A stretch of DNA of 64,000 bases from Engraulis encrasicolus (GCF_034702125.1 NC_085866.1:18431815-18495814); one strand, 5' to 3'. Shown: positions 46,197 to 58,796, numbered from the stretch's first letter. The notes: a model not told the origin generated them from the sequence alone. A program made the numbers and translations.

Positions 46197-47049
46197 TTTC
46201 CGTCTAGTGCCAAGCAACCCAACAATACAACGAAATCAGACTATCACAAATGCGAATTTTATAGTGAATTCTCTCGAGAAGCCACTTCGAGAACACCTGC
46301 TCTCCAATTAGTGCGCTCGTGGATTGGCGTGTTGCCCACGTGACAAACCTGTGTTCTGGAAAGGGTTTCATTGATTTGAAAGGGTTTCATTGATTTAAAA
46401 GATTTCACATTCAATGCAATATAGGCTCTGATGAATATGGTGATATGAGATGCGATTTGATATACTTAAGTTTAATGCGGCACCGACACCTGGTTTTATT
46501 TAATGTCATTTATTTGTGCAAGACAATGCAAATTCCTTCTACAGCTCCACACATTTTTTGGCGAGTGACTGGTACCTCTCTACAGCACAATTTGCAGACA
46601 CATCGAGAAGAGTAGTGATAATGTTATTTAAAGGCTTTATTAAATGTGCTGCAAAGTTTGGTCAGATATTCTTGGAGTGTTGTATTATCCACTTTCTCTG
46701 GTTTGGTCATTGTGTGTATCTCCTTCACAACAAAATTGATTCTTGTTTTGTTATTAGAATGAACAATTGGCAAAAGAAGGATTCTAGATTCTTCTACTCA
46801 TATTCATATCAGAGATTCTCTACTCTGTCTGCTCATATCATGTTCCAACATTATGACTTCATCCCAGGAGAACAATGTTATGGAATTCAGAATGTTCAAG
46901 ACTGATCAAAGACATTCCATCCTTCTTGCTGAGCTGTAGTTCTTCTCTTACCCAACACAAACATCTTCCAATGCCAATGGTGGGCACAGCTGCCAATCTA
47001 AACTGAATGAGGGAACTCTCTCTGTGTGTCTCCTCTTCTACCCCTCTAG
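46197..47049. other. Head-to-head region between the histone and ccdc27-like genes
   Basis: It should hold the h1m promoter and the first ccdc27 exon(s). I could not place either. The frame 46516-46905 begins with GTG, is AT-rich and lacks any domain, so it is not called. Confidence 0.4.
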
Positions 47050-47980
47050 TAGCTCTACTGACTGGCTCAAGGCTAGTCACACAAGAGAGGCCAGAAGGAT
47101 GAGGGAGCGTCCCAAAACAGCTGTTCAGAGTCAGAGTGGCGGACGCAGGAGCCAGAACATTCTGCCCTTCCTGAGGAAAACTTGCTGGGCGCCACCACCT
47201 GTGCCCTCTTCCCAGCACCACCAGACTGGAGAGGGCCCCAAACTCAGCCAAGACTGTAAGCAATGGACGTCAAGCCATCATCACTGCATAATATATTATA
47301 TATTTATTCTTTTATTTGTTTTTGTAATGTGCAGTGATTTGGCTCGACCTTTTTAATTATTGCAAATTATGTTGTAAGGCTTGGCATTTTTATGCCCAGA
47401 AGGCTACCTTTAGTTAGATTTAGTATTTTCTCTGGAGACTCAGAGGAATGCACCATAACAGATGCAAAACCCTTTTCAGATGCAAAGTTCAGATGCAAAA
47501 CCCTTATGTGCATTCGTCAATGGGCTGTATTTCTAAATGAGTAAACCTAACAATTAGTCAACCTTTGGTTGTTTTGGCTTTAATTGTGCTTGACAATAGG
47601 CTATAATTTTTAAAACGTTGTTTTTAGATGGGTAATAGTAATAGGCCTATATTAATACATTCATTTCCATATATTTCTGAACAATAAAGGGTTTTGCAAC
47701 TGAAGTCTTCAGATATTGATGTAATTGATTATGAACATAATGTACTGTGATGTAAATGTAAATGTGTTGTTGCAGTTGGCAGATATCGAATATCTGCAGA
47801 TAAGGAGTCTGGGAGCGGGCTGAAGAAGGCCCTGACACCCCCACAGCAGGATGCAGATGTACACACACATGCGCACCCATACACACACACTCCTCCGCCA
47901 GGGACCGCTGAAATGGAGGAGGGCAAAAGTCCATGGTACCTTACTCTGCTGAAGGAGAAGGTGAGATGTCTAAAGATTTA

Positions 47981-48060
<80 letters not shown>

Positions 48061-48213
48061 TTATACAATGTTCTGCCACCTAAAAAGTCACCCTCTGGGG
48101 GTAGGGGTAAAAACCACACACACGCATGTACCCACTCCCTGACACCGTGCATGCTTACAGGCCATGTGTGTCTCTGTGCATAACCAGTCTCTGCTAACGC
48201 TGTGTGTGTGGGA

Positions 48214-48282
<69 letters not shown>

Positions 48283-51200
48283 TGTGTGCAGGAGCAGTCT
48301 CTGCTGACACTGGGTCGTGAGATCACGCGACTGTCCGGGTTTGAGACCGAGTGTGTGCGCAAGGACGGCGAGATCAGTGCTCTGCGGGAGAGACTACAGG
48401 AAGATACACGACAGCTCAGACGCACCAATGAGAATGCGGTTAGAGCACAGGTGAGGTGTGTAAATGTTTCAGATTGACCAATCAGAACGCAGATAGAGCA
48501 CAGGTGAGGCATAAACAAAGAGTAGATTACTCTCTTCGCCATAGAGGTAGTAAATAACACTAGAGGTGACCCCGCCCCCCTTTTTACGGCAATCTGTAGC
48601 GGCCATTATCTGTAGGTAGATCAGAGAAATGGAAATTAACTGAGAACGAGGCTCACCTCTGTCAAAAATAGCTTAATCATGTGAAAATGTCCATCAACAC
48701 ACTATACAAGGACAATAGTTGAAGTGTGTTGCTAACTATGTTCATAAAATATATTATTTGATTTTTAAATGTATTTTATCGACTCATATGATTTAAGTAG
48801 ATATTTAGCCTGACATTTAAAATCTGGTCTTTGATTAATGTGTTACTTCATATTCACACAGTTTTAGTCAATTTTTTGACAGGGGTGGGCGTGTTCTCCA
48901 TTGATTTGCATTGCCTGAAGGTACCTACACTACCTACGGAAGTTGGGAAGCTCCATCTGCCATTGCCCAGTGCTGTCGCAAATTTCTGTGTCCTCTCTAG
49001 TGTTATTTTCTACCTCTATGGTCTTCGCTTAGGAGACCTTTGGAGCTGAAGATGGCGGTAGCGCACATCTTGTGCAAGCCACCACCAAACATCACAAAAA
49101 GAGAAGGAGGGGACAACGCCCCCTTAGGAGACCAAACTTGAGCACACTCCTTTGCATTGGGTGGGCAGATTTTGAATCGTCTTTCTCTAACCTACTCTCT
49201 TTGGTAGAAGTGTTTCAGATGGATCAGTGAGAGCGCACTTAGAAGACAGGTGAGACAATGGGTGAATCTCTAACTAGTTCCTCCCAGATATTCACATGGC
49301 ACATGATGCGTTTGTAGGCAGAGCTGATCCTGGACCTGACTGAGGAGGTCAGGCGGCTCCGGCAGGCGGACGAGGAGCTCCATCAGAGGGACCAGCACAT
49401 CGCCCAACAGCAACAGGAAATGACACGGGTCCAAGAGGAATTGACACGTTTGAAGGAGGAAAGGATGTGTGTGAGGGAGGAAGTACAGATGAAGGAGGCC
49501 CAGCTGAGGGAGGAAGCACAGACAAGCAAGGTAAACACCATGGGTTCCTTCTAGAGGATGACATTCTCCCATGGGTCCTGCAGGATTCCCGCGGGATGGG
49601 AGTCAAAATTTTAAAGATGAACGGGAGCGGGCAGGAACGGGAATAAAGATGAACGGGAGCGGGCAGGAACGGGAATAAAAATGAACGGGAACGGGAATGC
49701 CACTTATTTTTTCTTTAAAAAACAAACAAAAAAGCCTTTGTTTTTGACGAAACGGGAGTGGGGTTGATTTTGAATGGGAGTGAGCAGGATTGGGAGACAT
49801 TAATTCAGGAGTGGAGGGGAAGGGATTTGTTTCTTTTACTCCAGTCCGGGATGGGACGGGATGGGTTTTTTTTTTTCTGGGACCGGGATGGGACGGGAGT
49901 GAAAATCCACTCCCGTGTCATGCTCTAGTTCCTTCCTATATCCTGACTCCCGTCCTCGACCTGTGCTTGTGGCCTCGTGCTTTGCTGACACCCTGAATCA
50001 GTGGAGAAAACAATAAAGTTTCACAGCTGTCACCTTTGCCACCACAACATTTGGGGAACTAATTCTTCATTCAAAATACAGATTGCAAATGAGAAAATGA
50101 CATTAGAATTGAATGGAGAAGCGGCTCACCTCTGTCAAAAGTGGCTTAATTCTGCAAAAGTATCCATTGACACACAATACAAAGACAAATTTTGAGATGT
50201 GTGGCTAAATATACCTAACTAATATGGACTGATGTTTTTTTTTTTTTTATCGATTTCGATTTAATGGATTCATGTGATTTTATTAGATATTTACCCAGAC
50301 ATTTCAAATCTTGTAATTTCAAATAATGCCATTTTATATTCATATTAAAATCGTAATATTCCCTGCATGTAAATGTGCTGAGTTTTTATTTCCCTTCTAC
50401 ATCCACAGTGCTGTGATTCAAGTCTGATGGGAGAGCCGTGCAGTAAGGAAGATGACCTTGGGGAAGGCAAAGGTCACAATGAGCTGGAGAGGGCGGAAAC
50501 TAAACTGATAACTGCCCTGGAGGCCACCAATCAGGCGCTGATGACAGAGTTGGAGGAAGCCAGGGCCAATAACAGGTTGTCCACAGGTGAGCAGAGTGAG
50601 TGACTGGGTGGATTCCAATATGCGGACTCCCTTCTCGGTCTGTGTTTGTGGCCTTGTATTTCGCTGATGCCCGGCCTCTGTGGAGAAAACATTTGCGTTT
50701 CCCCACTGTCAGCCTAGCTTCAACAACTTTTCGGGGACCATTCTTCATCCACCGTCCCATTTGCAAATGAGAAAATTACATTGGAATTGAGCGAAATATT
50801 GAAATACTTTTGCGAGATATTGAATTCTGTTGTTGGTGACGCCATCTCGAGGCCACGAGGAGGCAAGTGAGCAAGGGAGGACGGGAGTCCGCATGGAATC
50901 CAACCGCTGTGTCATAGAGGGCCGTGCCAAACAAAAAGTGGTTAATTTCCTCCTTTAGCAGTCGCGCTGTGTTCGTAGAGTTCTTGCCAAATGTACTGTA
51001 GGAACACAAGCTCCTGGGTCTGAAGGTTCTGAAGATTATGGAATGTCTTGGGTTCTGCAACTGTTCTCTGTTCTATGTGGTCTAAGAGGTCTGTCTGTTG
51101 AAGAACACCAGCTGCTGAGTATGAATGAACTATGAAGGTTCTCATTGCAGAATGTTCTGTGTTCCGCAGGTGCGCTGTGTTCCATGCGTAGAGCTCTGTC

Positions 51201-51338
51201 GGTTAAAGAACAGGAGCTCCTGACTCTGAACAGTGAGGTGGAGAAGCTGCGGAGAGACCTGAAGGACAGGATGACACAGATACAGGCCATGTCCCACAGG
51301 GTAACACACACGCACACACACGCACACACGCACGCTTG

Positions 51339-51370
<32 letters not shown>

Positions 51371-51403
51371 CTTAACACTCACTATACAATTGAGTTTCTC
51401 AAG

Positions 51404-51451
<48 letters not shown>

Positions 51452-51488
51452 ACTCACTCACTCACTCACTCACTCACTCACTCACTCA

Positions 51489-51547
<59 letters not shown>

Positions 51548-51665
51548 AGTAACTGTACACTGTAACAAATCCGGACCTACGTACCCCAGAAGTTCCGGGT
51601 TCAAGTCCTCGTGGGGCAACTCTATTCCCCTTCGCTACATGCACAGTTCAAAATACACACACACA

Positions 51666-51749
<84 letters not shown>

Positions 51750-51870
51750 AGTCGAGTTAGTATAGTTTGTCTACTGTGCTTTGCAGTTCTCCAGCATGCG
51801 TGACGGTCGATCCAGAGATGAAGTGATAAGGACCCTGGAGAGGGACAACTACTCTCTACAACAGGTGAGG

Positions 51871-51959
<89 letters not shown>

Positions 51960-52447
51960 TCTGTTGGGGCACTGTCCGAGGCAGCTGCCGTTACCCTTAA
52001 TTTCCCCCTGGCCGCTTCCCTGCTTTGCTTAAGGACCAAAATTATAATATAAAAATGGAAATAATATAAAAACACCAGAGGACTGGAATGTGGCAGTGTC
52101 CTTTACTTTCAAGCGTGGGGAAACACATTAAAAATCGCAACAAAAATCGCACCTTTCACCTCATGCCGCAACAAAATCGCAACAACACAGTAAGAAGCTC
52201 CGCAACTTTTATCGCGATTTTCTGGAAATCCTCGTGCACCATCTGGCAATTCCGACCGCGATTTTTTGAGAAAATGCCCGCGATTTCCTGGTGGGACTGA
52301 TTAATAAAGGTACTCTTACTCTTACTCTTACACACGAAAGCTAAGCTGAGATAAGCAAATGCAAGAAGAATGCGTCTTGTCTGTCACAGCGTGTGAAGGC
52401 TCCAGAGCAGGAGTGTTTTTATGTTTGTGTGTGTGTGTGTGTGCGTG

Positions 52448-52508
<61 letters not shown>

Positions 52509-53486
52509 CCCAGCTGGTGTCGCGGCTGCAGGCCGAGCTGTGTGAGTGTGAGGAGAGCGTGTCTCGTCTGACGCTGCGCGTGCAGGCCAGGGAGCTGGAG
52601 GTGCTGCAGGAGCGCATGCAGAGGAGGAGGCTGGCCAAGGAGATGCAGGAGCAGCAGGACACGCTCGTCGAGCTGCAGGCCTCCCGCACCACCACACAAG
52701 CAGCCCTGGAGCAGACCACCAGCAAGGTAACAACACACAGGCAGCCCTGGAGCAGACCGCCAGCAAGGTAACAACACACAGGCAGCCCTGCACTAGTGAT
52801 GGCAGTCTGGCACAGTGCGCCGGAACCTGTTTCAAACCATCAACAGCGAAAACCATAAAATCACTGTTCCGAAGTTTGACTGAGAGTGTCATCCCACAGG
52901 AGATGTCGATTGAATCGACCAAATAGACAACTTCATTTACCCATCACTACCCTGCACCAGACCACTATTAGGAGCACTAAATAAGACAAACAGTAAGGGA
53001 CAGTGTAGTATTGAGCTACATGCCTACCGCCCCAACACACAAGCAACTCTGGACAAGGCCCTCTTTAAGGTGACACACAGTCGGCCCTGGAGCAGACTAG
53101 TATTACAACAGTATTATAACACTAGTATTCAGCTACAGGCCTCCCGCCCAACACACAGGCACCCGCGTAGCAGAGCATGTGTAATTTAAGATTTACAGCA
53201 GGGGGCAGTATAGTATCGGGCTACAGGCATCCTGCACCAGCACACACGCAGCGCTGGATCAGACCTCAGCCTTGAGCAAAGAACCTTGAGCAGAACAACT
53301 CGCTCTTTGTAGTTCTGAGCATTCAGCTCCTCTTGACAGGAAATAAAAGTAGTGGCTTATAGCCTGGAAATGATGGTATATGTAATAGTGGCTGTGGGTC
53401 TTACTCAACAGTGTGTAAATGTGTGTGTGTCCTCACTACGAGAGACTTACTACCGTACTAGTACTATGTTGGTGCTAACTCTGCCG

Positions 53487-53549
<63 letters not shown>

Positions 53550-54349
53550 TGCAGTATGAGAGACTGCGTATGAAGGTGATCCAGGCTGTGTACTCCGCTG
53601 CTGGCACCAGGGCTCCCCAGAAGGAGCTGACGGACGCCGCCATCTACTACACCATGCAGGTAAGCAACACTATGTGGGCTCTATAGACTAAACTATGTAG
53701 GTAAGCAGCGGCATGTGGTCTATATAGGCTGTGTAGACTACTAGACTATGCAGGTACGTAGGCTTCACCATGTGGTCCATATAGGCTGTGTAGACTACTA
53801 GAATAGACTATGCAGGTAGGCATCACCATGTGGTCTATATAGGCCGTGTAGACTACTAGACTAGACTAGACCATGCAGGTAGGCTTCACCATGTGGTCTA
53901 TGAAGACGACACCATAATAAAAATAATAATAATACCTTTGTTTTATATAGCACCTTTCAAAACACCCAAGGTCGCTTAACATAATTTCAGTGTGTAAAAG
54001 TGTGTGCAAGTATGTAGGTGTGTTCTTATGGACACTAGAAGCCAAAAGCCTCCAAAAAGAGATGGGTTTTCTGGTGTTGTTTATGCGGTTAGACAGCACT
54101 ATGAGATCTACTATATAGACTACACTATGCAATATGTTATAGTGTTTGGGGGGGGTGGGGGTGGAATGAAGCTCTGAGCCCTCATTCATTTCTCCTCCTC
54201 AGAAAATCATTGAGGACCGCTCCAAGTTCTACCAGCGTCTGATCCAGAGGGGAGAGAAGGTTCCCAGCCTGGCCATTAGCGAGGCACCCGCCATCCGCTC
54301 TGGATCCGTATCTATGGGCCGTAGGACCTCGGTTGTGTTGGGGACATAA
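47050..54349 (+). CDS. ccdc27: Coiled-coil protein, probably CCDC27
   Basis: Ten exons join in one frame: 47050-47255, 47776-47960, 48292-48450, 49318-49530, 50409-50586, 51170-51300, 51787-51864, 52514-52726, 53555-53659, 54203-54349. All donors are GT and acceptors AG, and phases fit. The protein (about 480 aa from exon 1; earlier exon(s) may be missing, first in-frame ATG about 47099) is heptad-rich and Glu/Gln/Arg/Leu-dominated from residue ~130: KSPWYLTLLKEKEQSLLTLG, EVRRLRQADEELHQRDQHI, LERAETKLITALEATN, LQAELCECEESVSRL. The C terminus (YERLRMKVIQAVYS, KIIEDRSKFYQRLIQRGEKV) is a compact conserved-looking end. CCDC27 is favoured because it neighbours SMIM1 in human; FHAD1 has a similar coiled-coil architecture and is the alternative. 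A poly(A) signal is at 54500-54505. Several introns have AC/GT tracts or copies of the preceding exon end. Confidence 0.72.
47980..48057. repeat. (CA)n just after the exon 2 donor of ccdc27
   Basis: It starts 20 bases after the donor at 47961 and is complementary to the (GT)n at 48218-48280 at the other end of the same intron. Confidence 0.95.
48218..48290. repeat. (GT)n running into the exon 3 acceptor of ccdc27
   Basis: GT repeats to 48280, then CGTGTGTGCAG at the acceptor. No pyrimidine tract is present. Confidence 0.95.
48451..48500 (+). repeat. Copy of the exon 3 end and its 5' splice site inside intron 3
   Basis: The 33 bases at the end of exon 3 plus donor (ending TAGAGCACAG|GTGAGG) recur at about 48478-48509 with four differences. 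A third, more divergent copy ending AGAAGACAG|GTGAGA lies at about 49209-49255. The MITE at 48540-49020 sits between copies two and three. Confidence 0.75.
48540..49020. mobile_element. MITE in intron 3 of ccdc27
   Basis: CATAGAGGTAGTAAATAACA is inverted at the right end (TGTTATTTTCTACCTCTATG). Length 481 bp, related to 42060-42430. Confidence 0.82.
49551..49928. mobile_element. GC-rich foldback element in intron 4 of ccdc27
   Basis: The ends CTAGAGGATGACA and TGTCATGCTCTAG are inverted. TTCCTT is repeated at both flanks (49545-49550, 49929-49934). The interior holds a tandem GAACGGGAGCGGGCAG-like repeat and can fold on itself. Confidence 0.75.
50610..50905. mobile_element. MITE of the CGTCCTCCAC family, copy 3 (intron 5 of ccdc27)
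   Basis: Inverted outer ends (ATTCCAATATGCGGACTCCC against GGGAGTCCGCATGGAAT). Internal text matches the copies near 43500 and 44750. Confidence 0.78.
51302..51745. repeat. Compound simple repeats of intron 6: (CA)n, (CT)n, (CACT)n, (CA)n
   Basis: CA at 51304-51366, CT at 51406-51446, CACT at 51447-51490, CA at 51491-51540 and 51655-51745. A truncated tRNA-derived SINE sits between the last two CA tracts (about 51563-51645). Confidence 0.93.
51871..51956. repeat. (CA)n just after the exon 7 donor of ccdc27
   Basis: It begins six bases after the donor at 51865. It is complementary to 52426-52506 at the other end of intron 7. Confidence 0.95.
52426..52506. repeat. (GT)n just before the exon 8 acceptor of ccdc27
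   Basis: It ends seven bases before exon 8, followed only by ATCCCAG. Confidence 0.95.
52686..53280 (+). repeat. Decaying copies of the exon 8 end inside intron 8
   Basis: A 41-bp unit spanning the end of exon 8 and its donor (CAGACCACCAGCAAG|GTAAC) is repeated directly after it with one base changed, then partially. More divergent copies beginning GAGCTACATGCCTACCGCC, CAGCTACAGGCCTCCCGCC and GGGCTACAGGCATCCTGC lie near 53017, 53130 and 53219. Confidence 0.8.
53485..53547. repeat. (GT)n just before the exon 9 acceptor of ccdc27
   Basis: It ends seven bases before exon 9, followed only by CCTGCAG. Confidence 0.95.
53640..53910 (+). repeat. Tandem copies of the exon 9 donor region inside intron 9
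   Basis: ATGCAG|GTAAGC at the true donor (53654-53665) is followed by ATGTAG|GTAAGC, ATGCAG|GTACGT, ATGCAG|GTAGGC and again ATGCAG|GTAGGC at roughly 45-75-bp spacing, each within a unit containing CACCATGTGGTCTATATAGG and GTGTAGACTACTAGA. Confidence 0.85.
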
Positions 54350-54807
54350 ACACACATGTACACACACACACACACAGGACATCAGTTGTCCTGGGGACAT
54401 AAACACACACGTACACTCACACACAGTCACAATGTGCTGGGCCTGTGGACACATGCCACACTCACCACTATTTTCAGCAACATAGAGAAGATGATACGAA
54501 ATAAACATCATTGTGACGAACAACCATAACAGCAGAATTTTTAGTAGACAGATTTTATTAAACATTTATTAAACTTTAACATAATATGTTTTCATGTTCA
54601 TGTTTCTATTCGTAGTCAAATACTCTTACTGTACTCTTGATACACAAAGGTCTTTCATCTCTTTCAGCTTTACAGAAAAAAGAGTCAAGGGGAAAAAAGA
54701 GAGGACGACAAAAACACAATAACAGTTCACACAAAAGCACAACCAGATAACATTCACTGTAGTTAAGCGCCATGGTCATTGTCCTTGTAAACAGAGGTAT
54801 TCCATAT

Positions 54808-54810
<3 letters not shown>

Positions 54811-54873
<63 letters not shown>
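54811..54873. repeat. (CA)n microsatellite
   Basis: Pure dinucleotide tract in the predicted 3' UTR of mad2l2. Confidence 0.95.
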
Positions 54874-54878
<5 letters not shown>

Positions 54879-54963
54879 AAGGCAGATTGAAAAAGCAGCA
54901 CAACATTATACACACTATTGTGTCACAAGTGGCCTAAAAATCTTATTCAAAAGCAAACCCAGT

Positions 54964-55099
<136 letters not shown>

Positions 55100-55442
55100 C
55101 AGGGGTAGCATCCTTGTTAGCAGGGTGTGATTTGTTGAAGAACCAGAAGGGGGGATAAGTTTCAGATTTTAAGCATTAACAATGGAGTTATATACCGCAA
55201 ATATTAAAATCCTGTAGGAAAAGTGGAGGTGTCAAAACCAGAAGGGGGGACAATCCCCCCCATCCCCCCCTACAAATCGCACCCTGATTGTTAGGAAGCA
55301 AAAAGTAGATTGACTCTTGTAAACTTGTCCTCGTCCACGCTGAATCTGAGCCAAGGGGTAGTGTCGTATGCCCCCGCTCCTCGGCTCCACTGTAGCTGTG
55401 TGCTGCTAAGATGTCTTCCGCTGTATGTAGCCATCTTGTCCT

Positions 55443-56709
55443 CTAGTGTGTTGTTGCAGAGGTCTTCTGGGCCCTCTCTTCCACATAGAGTTGCATCTGG
55501 GGAGACAGTAGAAAACCAGTGAGACAAACACACACGCACACACAGGATGTAGCAGTAACAGTGATACAAATGTTCTTTATTCATCCCGAAAGAAATAAGG
55601 ATAATGCATCTGGGGCATAACTCATACACACCAGTGGAACGTATCAACTTCTAAAATAGTTAGCATATTAGTTTGTCCATCTATCTCCCTCTCCATTTAT
55701 CCATCTGAGAAAAGTTCGTAATAAAGAAATTGCAAATGTGTATGACCACATGTCATCGTCATGGTTACCTTGACGATGTCAGAGGTCATGGTCTTGAGGG
55801 GGATGAGTCTGGAGCCCTGCATGAGCACCTCCTGCTCGTCCGCCACGATCCACGGGAAGTCCTGGAAGGTCACACAACGCAAGATTATACCACTTATACA
55901 GTACATGACATTTAACACTTTAAGTCCCAGAAGATCATATAATGCAAGGTTATAGCTTACACTGTATGACATAAACTAATTAATAATTGTAATTAAGCAA
56001 AGAATATGCTTTTTAGACAATGCAGTAAAAAAAAAAACATTTAGTTCATACAATAGTGACATCAGCTGTTGTTGTACCACGTCAATGCCATTTTAACATG
56101 AGAAGTTATAACAGATGAAATCACAACACAGAGTAAATGCTAGTTCTGAAGAGCCCTTCGAATTTGGGAAGTTCTTAGTTGAGAAACTTGTATACACAGA
56201 ACAAGTTTAGCCACTTGTATTATGACAAATGAACACAGAGCAAGCCGTAAATCTACCAGTAGAGGAGCCTTACAGCTTTATTTTGCTTCCAGGGATGATT
56301 AGGTAAAGACACCTGCATGTAATTTACAGAGAAAACATAGTGGAAGAGTAAAGAAAGTGGGCAAGGAAGAAAAGGAAGAGGAAATAAGGAGAGCATGTGA
56401 AGAGAAAATGCAAAGATAGGGCGGCAGACCTTGATCACTTGGATCTTCTCCATGTTTCTGGTGGCAGCTTCCCTTGTGTGTACAAGGACTGTGAACGTGC
56501 ATCCTGTAAAAGAGTCACAAGCAATGCACTGTAAACATGCTTCCTGTAAAAACAATCAAATCAGCAATAGAAATATACTGTCCATACAACTATTGTCTTA
56601 TGTAGTACCTGGTGGGTTGTTGTCCAAAACAGCGTCACACACGCTGATCTTCAGTATCACCGCCCGAAGGAGCTGCTCCACATGGGAGAGGAGGGTCTCA
56701 GAGCTGCAA

Positions 56710-56801
<92 letters not shown>

Positions 56802-57719
56802 GTAACCTCATTGTGACATGAAGAACTAATCTTAGAAACCCAATACATTACACAACGTAAATACATTTCGGAAGTGTTTATAAGAAGGACACACTAGTGT
56901 TCTGCTAAACCTGTCTGTGCTTACGTACCTGATGGACAGCAGTGGAGGCTGGGAAATCTCAAAGACAAACCTCTCCACCGGATGGTGCTCTTTGTCCAGG
57001 ATGACGACTACCACCTTCTCCGCTTCATTCTGGAGAAGATAGCACAGAATAGAATAAATATAATAGAATAGCAGGGTTTTGTTGTCAGTATATACACATC
57101 TGACACGAATAGTCTGCTTACAAAAATTCCATGTATGGCTTCAGAAAAACATGGGGCCCTGGTAACTCAGTCACACTTTATTCCCCTGTACGACACCCCT
57201 GGATGTCTCACCTTCTCAATGAGGGGTTTCACACAGTGAAGCGTGTCCTGAATATACTGGTTTAACTCGGGGTGGCATGACATCTGGGAAATCAGACAAG
57301 AAGAACAGCAAGTGTGCTGTAAGCTTTAAGGAGATAGACTGGTAGCATTGCGTGGGCAATGTTATAATCAATCAATCAATCAATCAATCAATTGGGAAAA
57401 TGAAACGGATGACAGAAAAAATGTTTGGCACAAAGAAAGTGAAAAAATATTCCGAACCTGAACAGGGACATTGTACTTCTTCCTCTTCTGAAAGATTCCG
57501 GATGGATAGACTTCTCGAACATACAGGATGAGATGAATGGCAACCTCCAAAAACTCGCACAATATATCAGCCACCACTGTAAGTGCAAACCAATCAACAT
57601 AAAATGATGATTGTTTCAGCAATGGCGCAGACAAAAGTAATGGCCTGTAATCAAACACAATCATATACACGCATCTTACCTTGGCCAAAATTAAGATCCT
57701 GTCGTGTTAGTGTAGTCAT
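55443..57719 (-). CDS. mad2l2: MAD2L2 / REV7 HORMA-domain protein
   Basis: Eight minus-strand exons join in frame: 57719-57680, 57576-57458, 57283-57212, 57029-56929, 56703-56609, 56503-56430, 55861-55769 and 55496-55443, giving 215 aa (human 211). The start [13 protein letters not shown] and the blocks [73 protein letters not shown] and [18 protein letters not shown] are near-identical to vertebrate MAD2L2. The HORMA fold covers nearly the whole protein. REV7 is the accessory subunit of DNA polymerase zeta, part of shieldin in double-strand-break repair, and a regulator of APC/C. The C-terminal safety-belt region is complete, with a slightly different tail. The exon 6 donor is a weak GTCTGC. 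Predicted poly(A) signals (54554-54570 on the plus strand) put its 3' end close to that of the convergent ccdc27-like gene. Confidence 0.97.
56711..56798. repeat. (CA)n, i.e. (GU)n in mad2l2 pre-mRNA just before exon 5
   Basis: On the minus strand the GT tract ends about seven bases before the exon 5 acceptor (ATTTGCAG). Confidence 0.95.
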
Positions 57720-58796
57720 CCTTTGATCCTGAATGGTTGTGTTACTATAATGGAGAACTCGACGCTACCTGATGTGGTGGCACATGAGGTTTTCCCTTCA
57801 CTGATACAAAACTGGATAAAAATGTTAAGTAACACTGCCGATCAAACGTGATGGTTGAAATTTCATACAGCCAGATCTGCCTACTGTTCGCAAGACAGAC
57901 TCAAACGACTGTGTGGTTCAAACCTGAAACACCAAAGGTAATTATCGTTAACGTCGCCTTTTACAGTAATAATATTGTTTGTTAGACGGACAATGTCATA
58001 TAAAAAAACGTGATATATATATATACCTCCAACTATAACTCTATGTACAAGAGACGTTACAAAAAGGTAGCAAAATGCTTAAATTTTGCAGCCAGTCTTG
58101 CAATTCCTACATGTTTACAAATCCGAGTGTCGCCCAGTGATGACGTCAATGGCTTTTAAAACTATGAGCGCGCCTCCTGCTGGTCATAACAAGTAGACCT
58201 AAAACAAAGTTGCAACAAAGTTGCATACTAGACCTACCGCTAATTATTATTACATTGTGTTGATCTCTAGCAGTCAAGAAGGTTAGATGTAGTCAGCGGT
58301 ACTTTTTTGTAGAACGGATACCTATATTTAAATAGGCCAAGAATAAAACTCCTTCCAATTTCACACTCATAAACTGAGTTAGGCCGCCTTCATGAACGAT
58401 TTATTTAATTAAATAGCCAAGAAGTAGGCCTAGGTTTTCACACGAGTTGAAACCAACGTTGGCCTCTACAGGCTGGATGAAGCATCATAAGGTGTGACAA
58501 GAGACTTCCAGTCATAGGCTACACTACAGACACACCCCACCTTATCGGAAGCAAAAGTTGTAGTCGGAAGTTCTTGGACTGTCAAAGTCAACAATCTATC
58601 CACTAGAATTCCAAACGCTGGCTGTCGCTTGTGGATGTGGATCAATAGCTCTCTGCCAGCCACTGATGAGAGTTCAAACGAAGACACAGGAGGACCGACC
58701 GTGTAATCTCTCTCTCTTGGGAGACAGAAACCTCAAGTGCGCTGTCAGCTGTACAGATCCGGCGACTGCGCAACACTTTGGAATTTGGTCAGATGT

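Noticed and set aside
46516..46905. 129-codon plus-strand frame upstream of ccdc27
   Set aside because: No ATG start, AT-rich composition, no domain and no splice connection to the next exon.
47050..54349. FHAD1 as identity of the coiled-coil gene
   Set aside because: No forkhead-associated domain is encoded in the exons found, and the SMIM1 neighbourhood favours CCDC27; kept as an alternative only.
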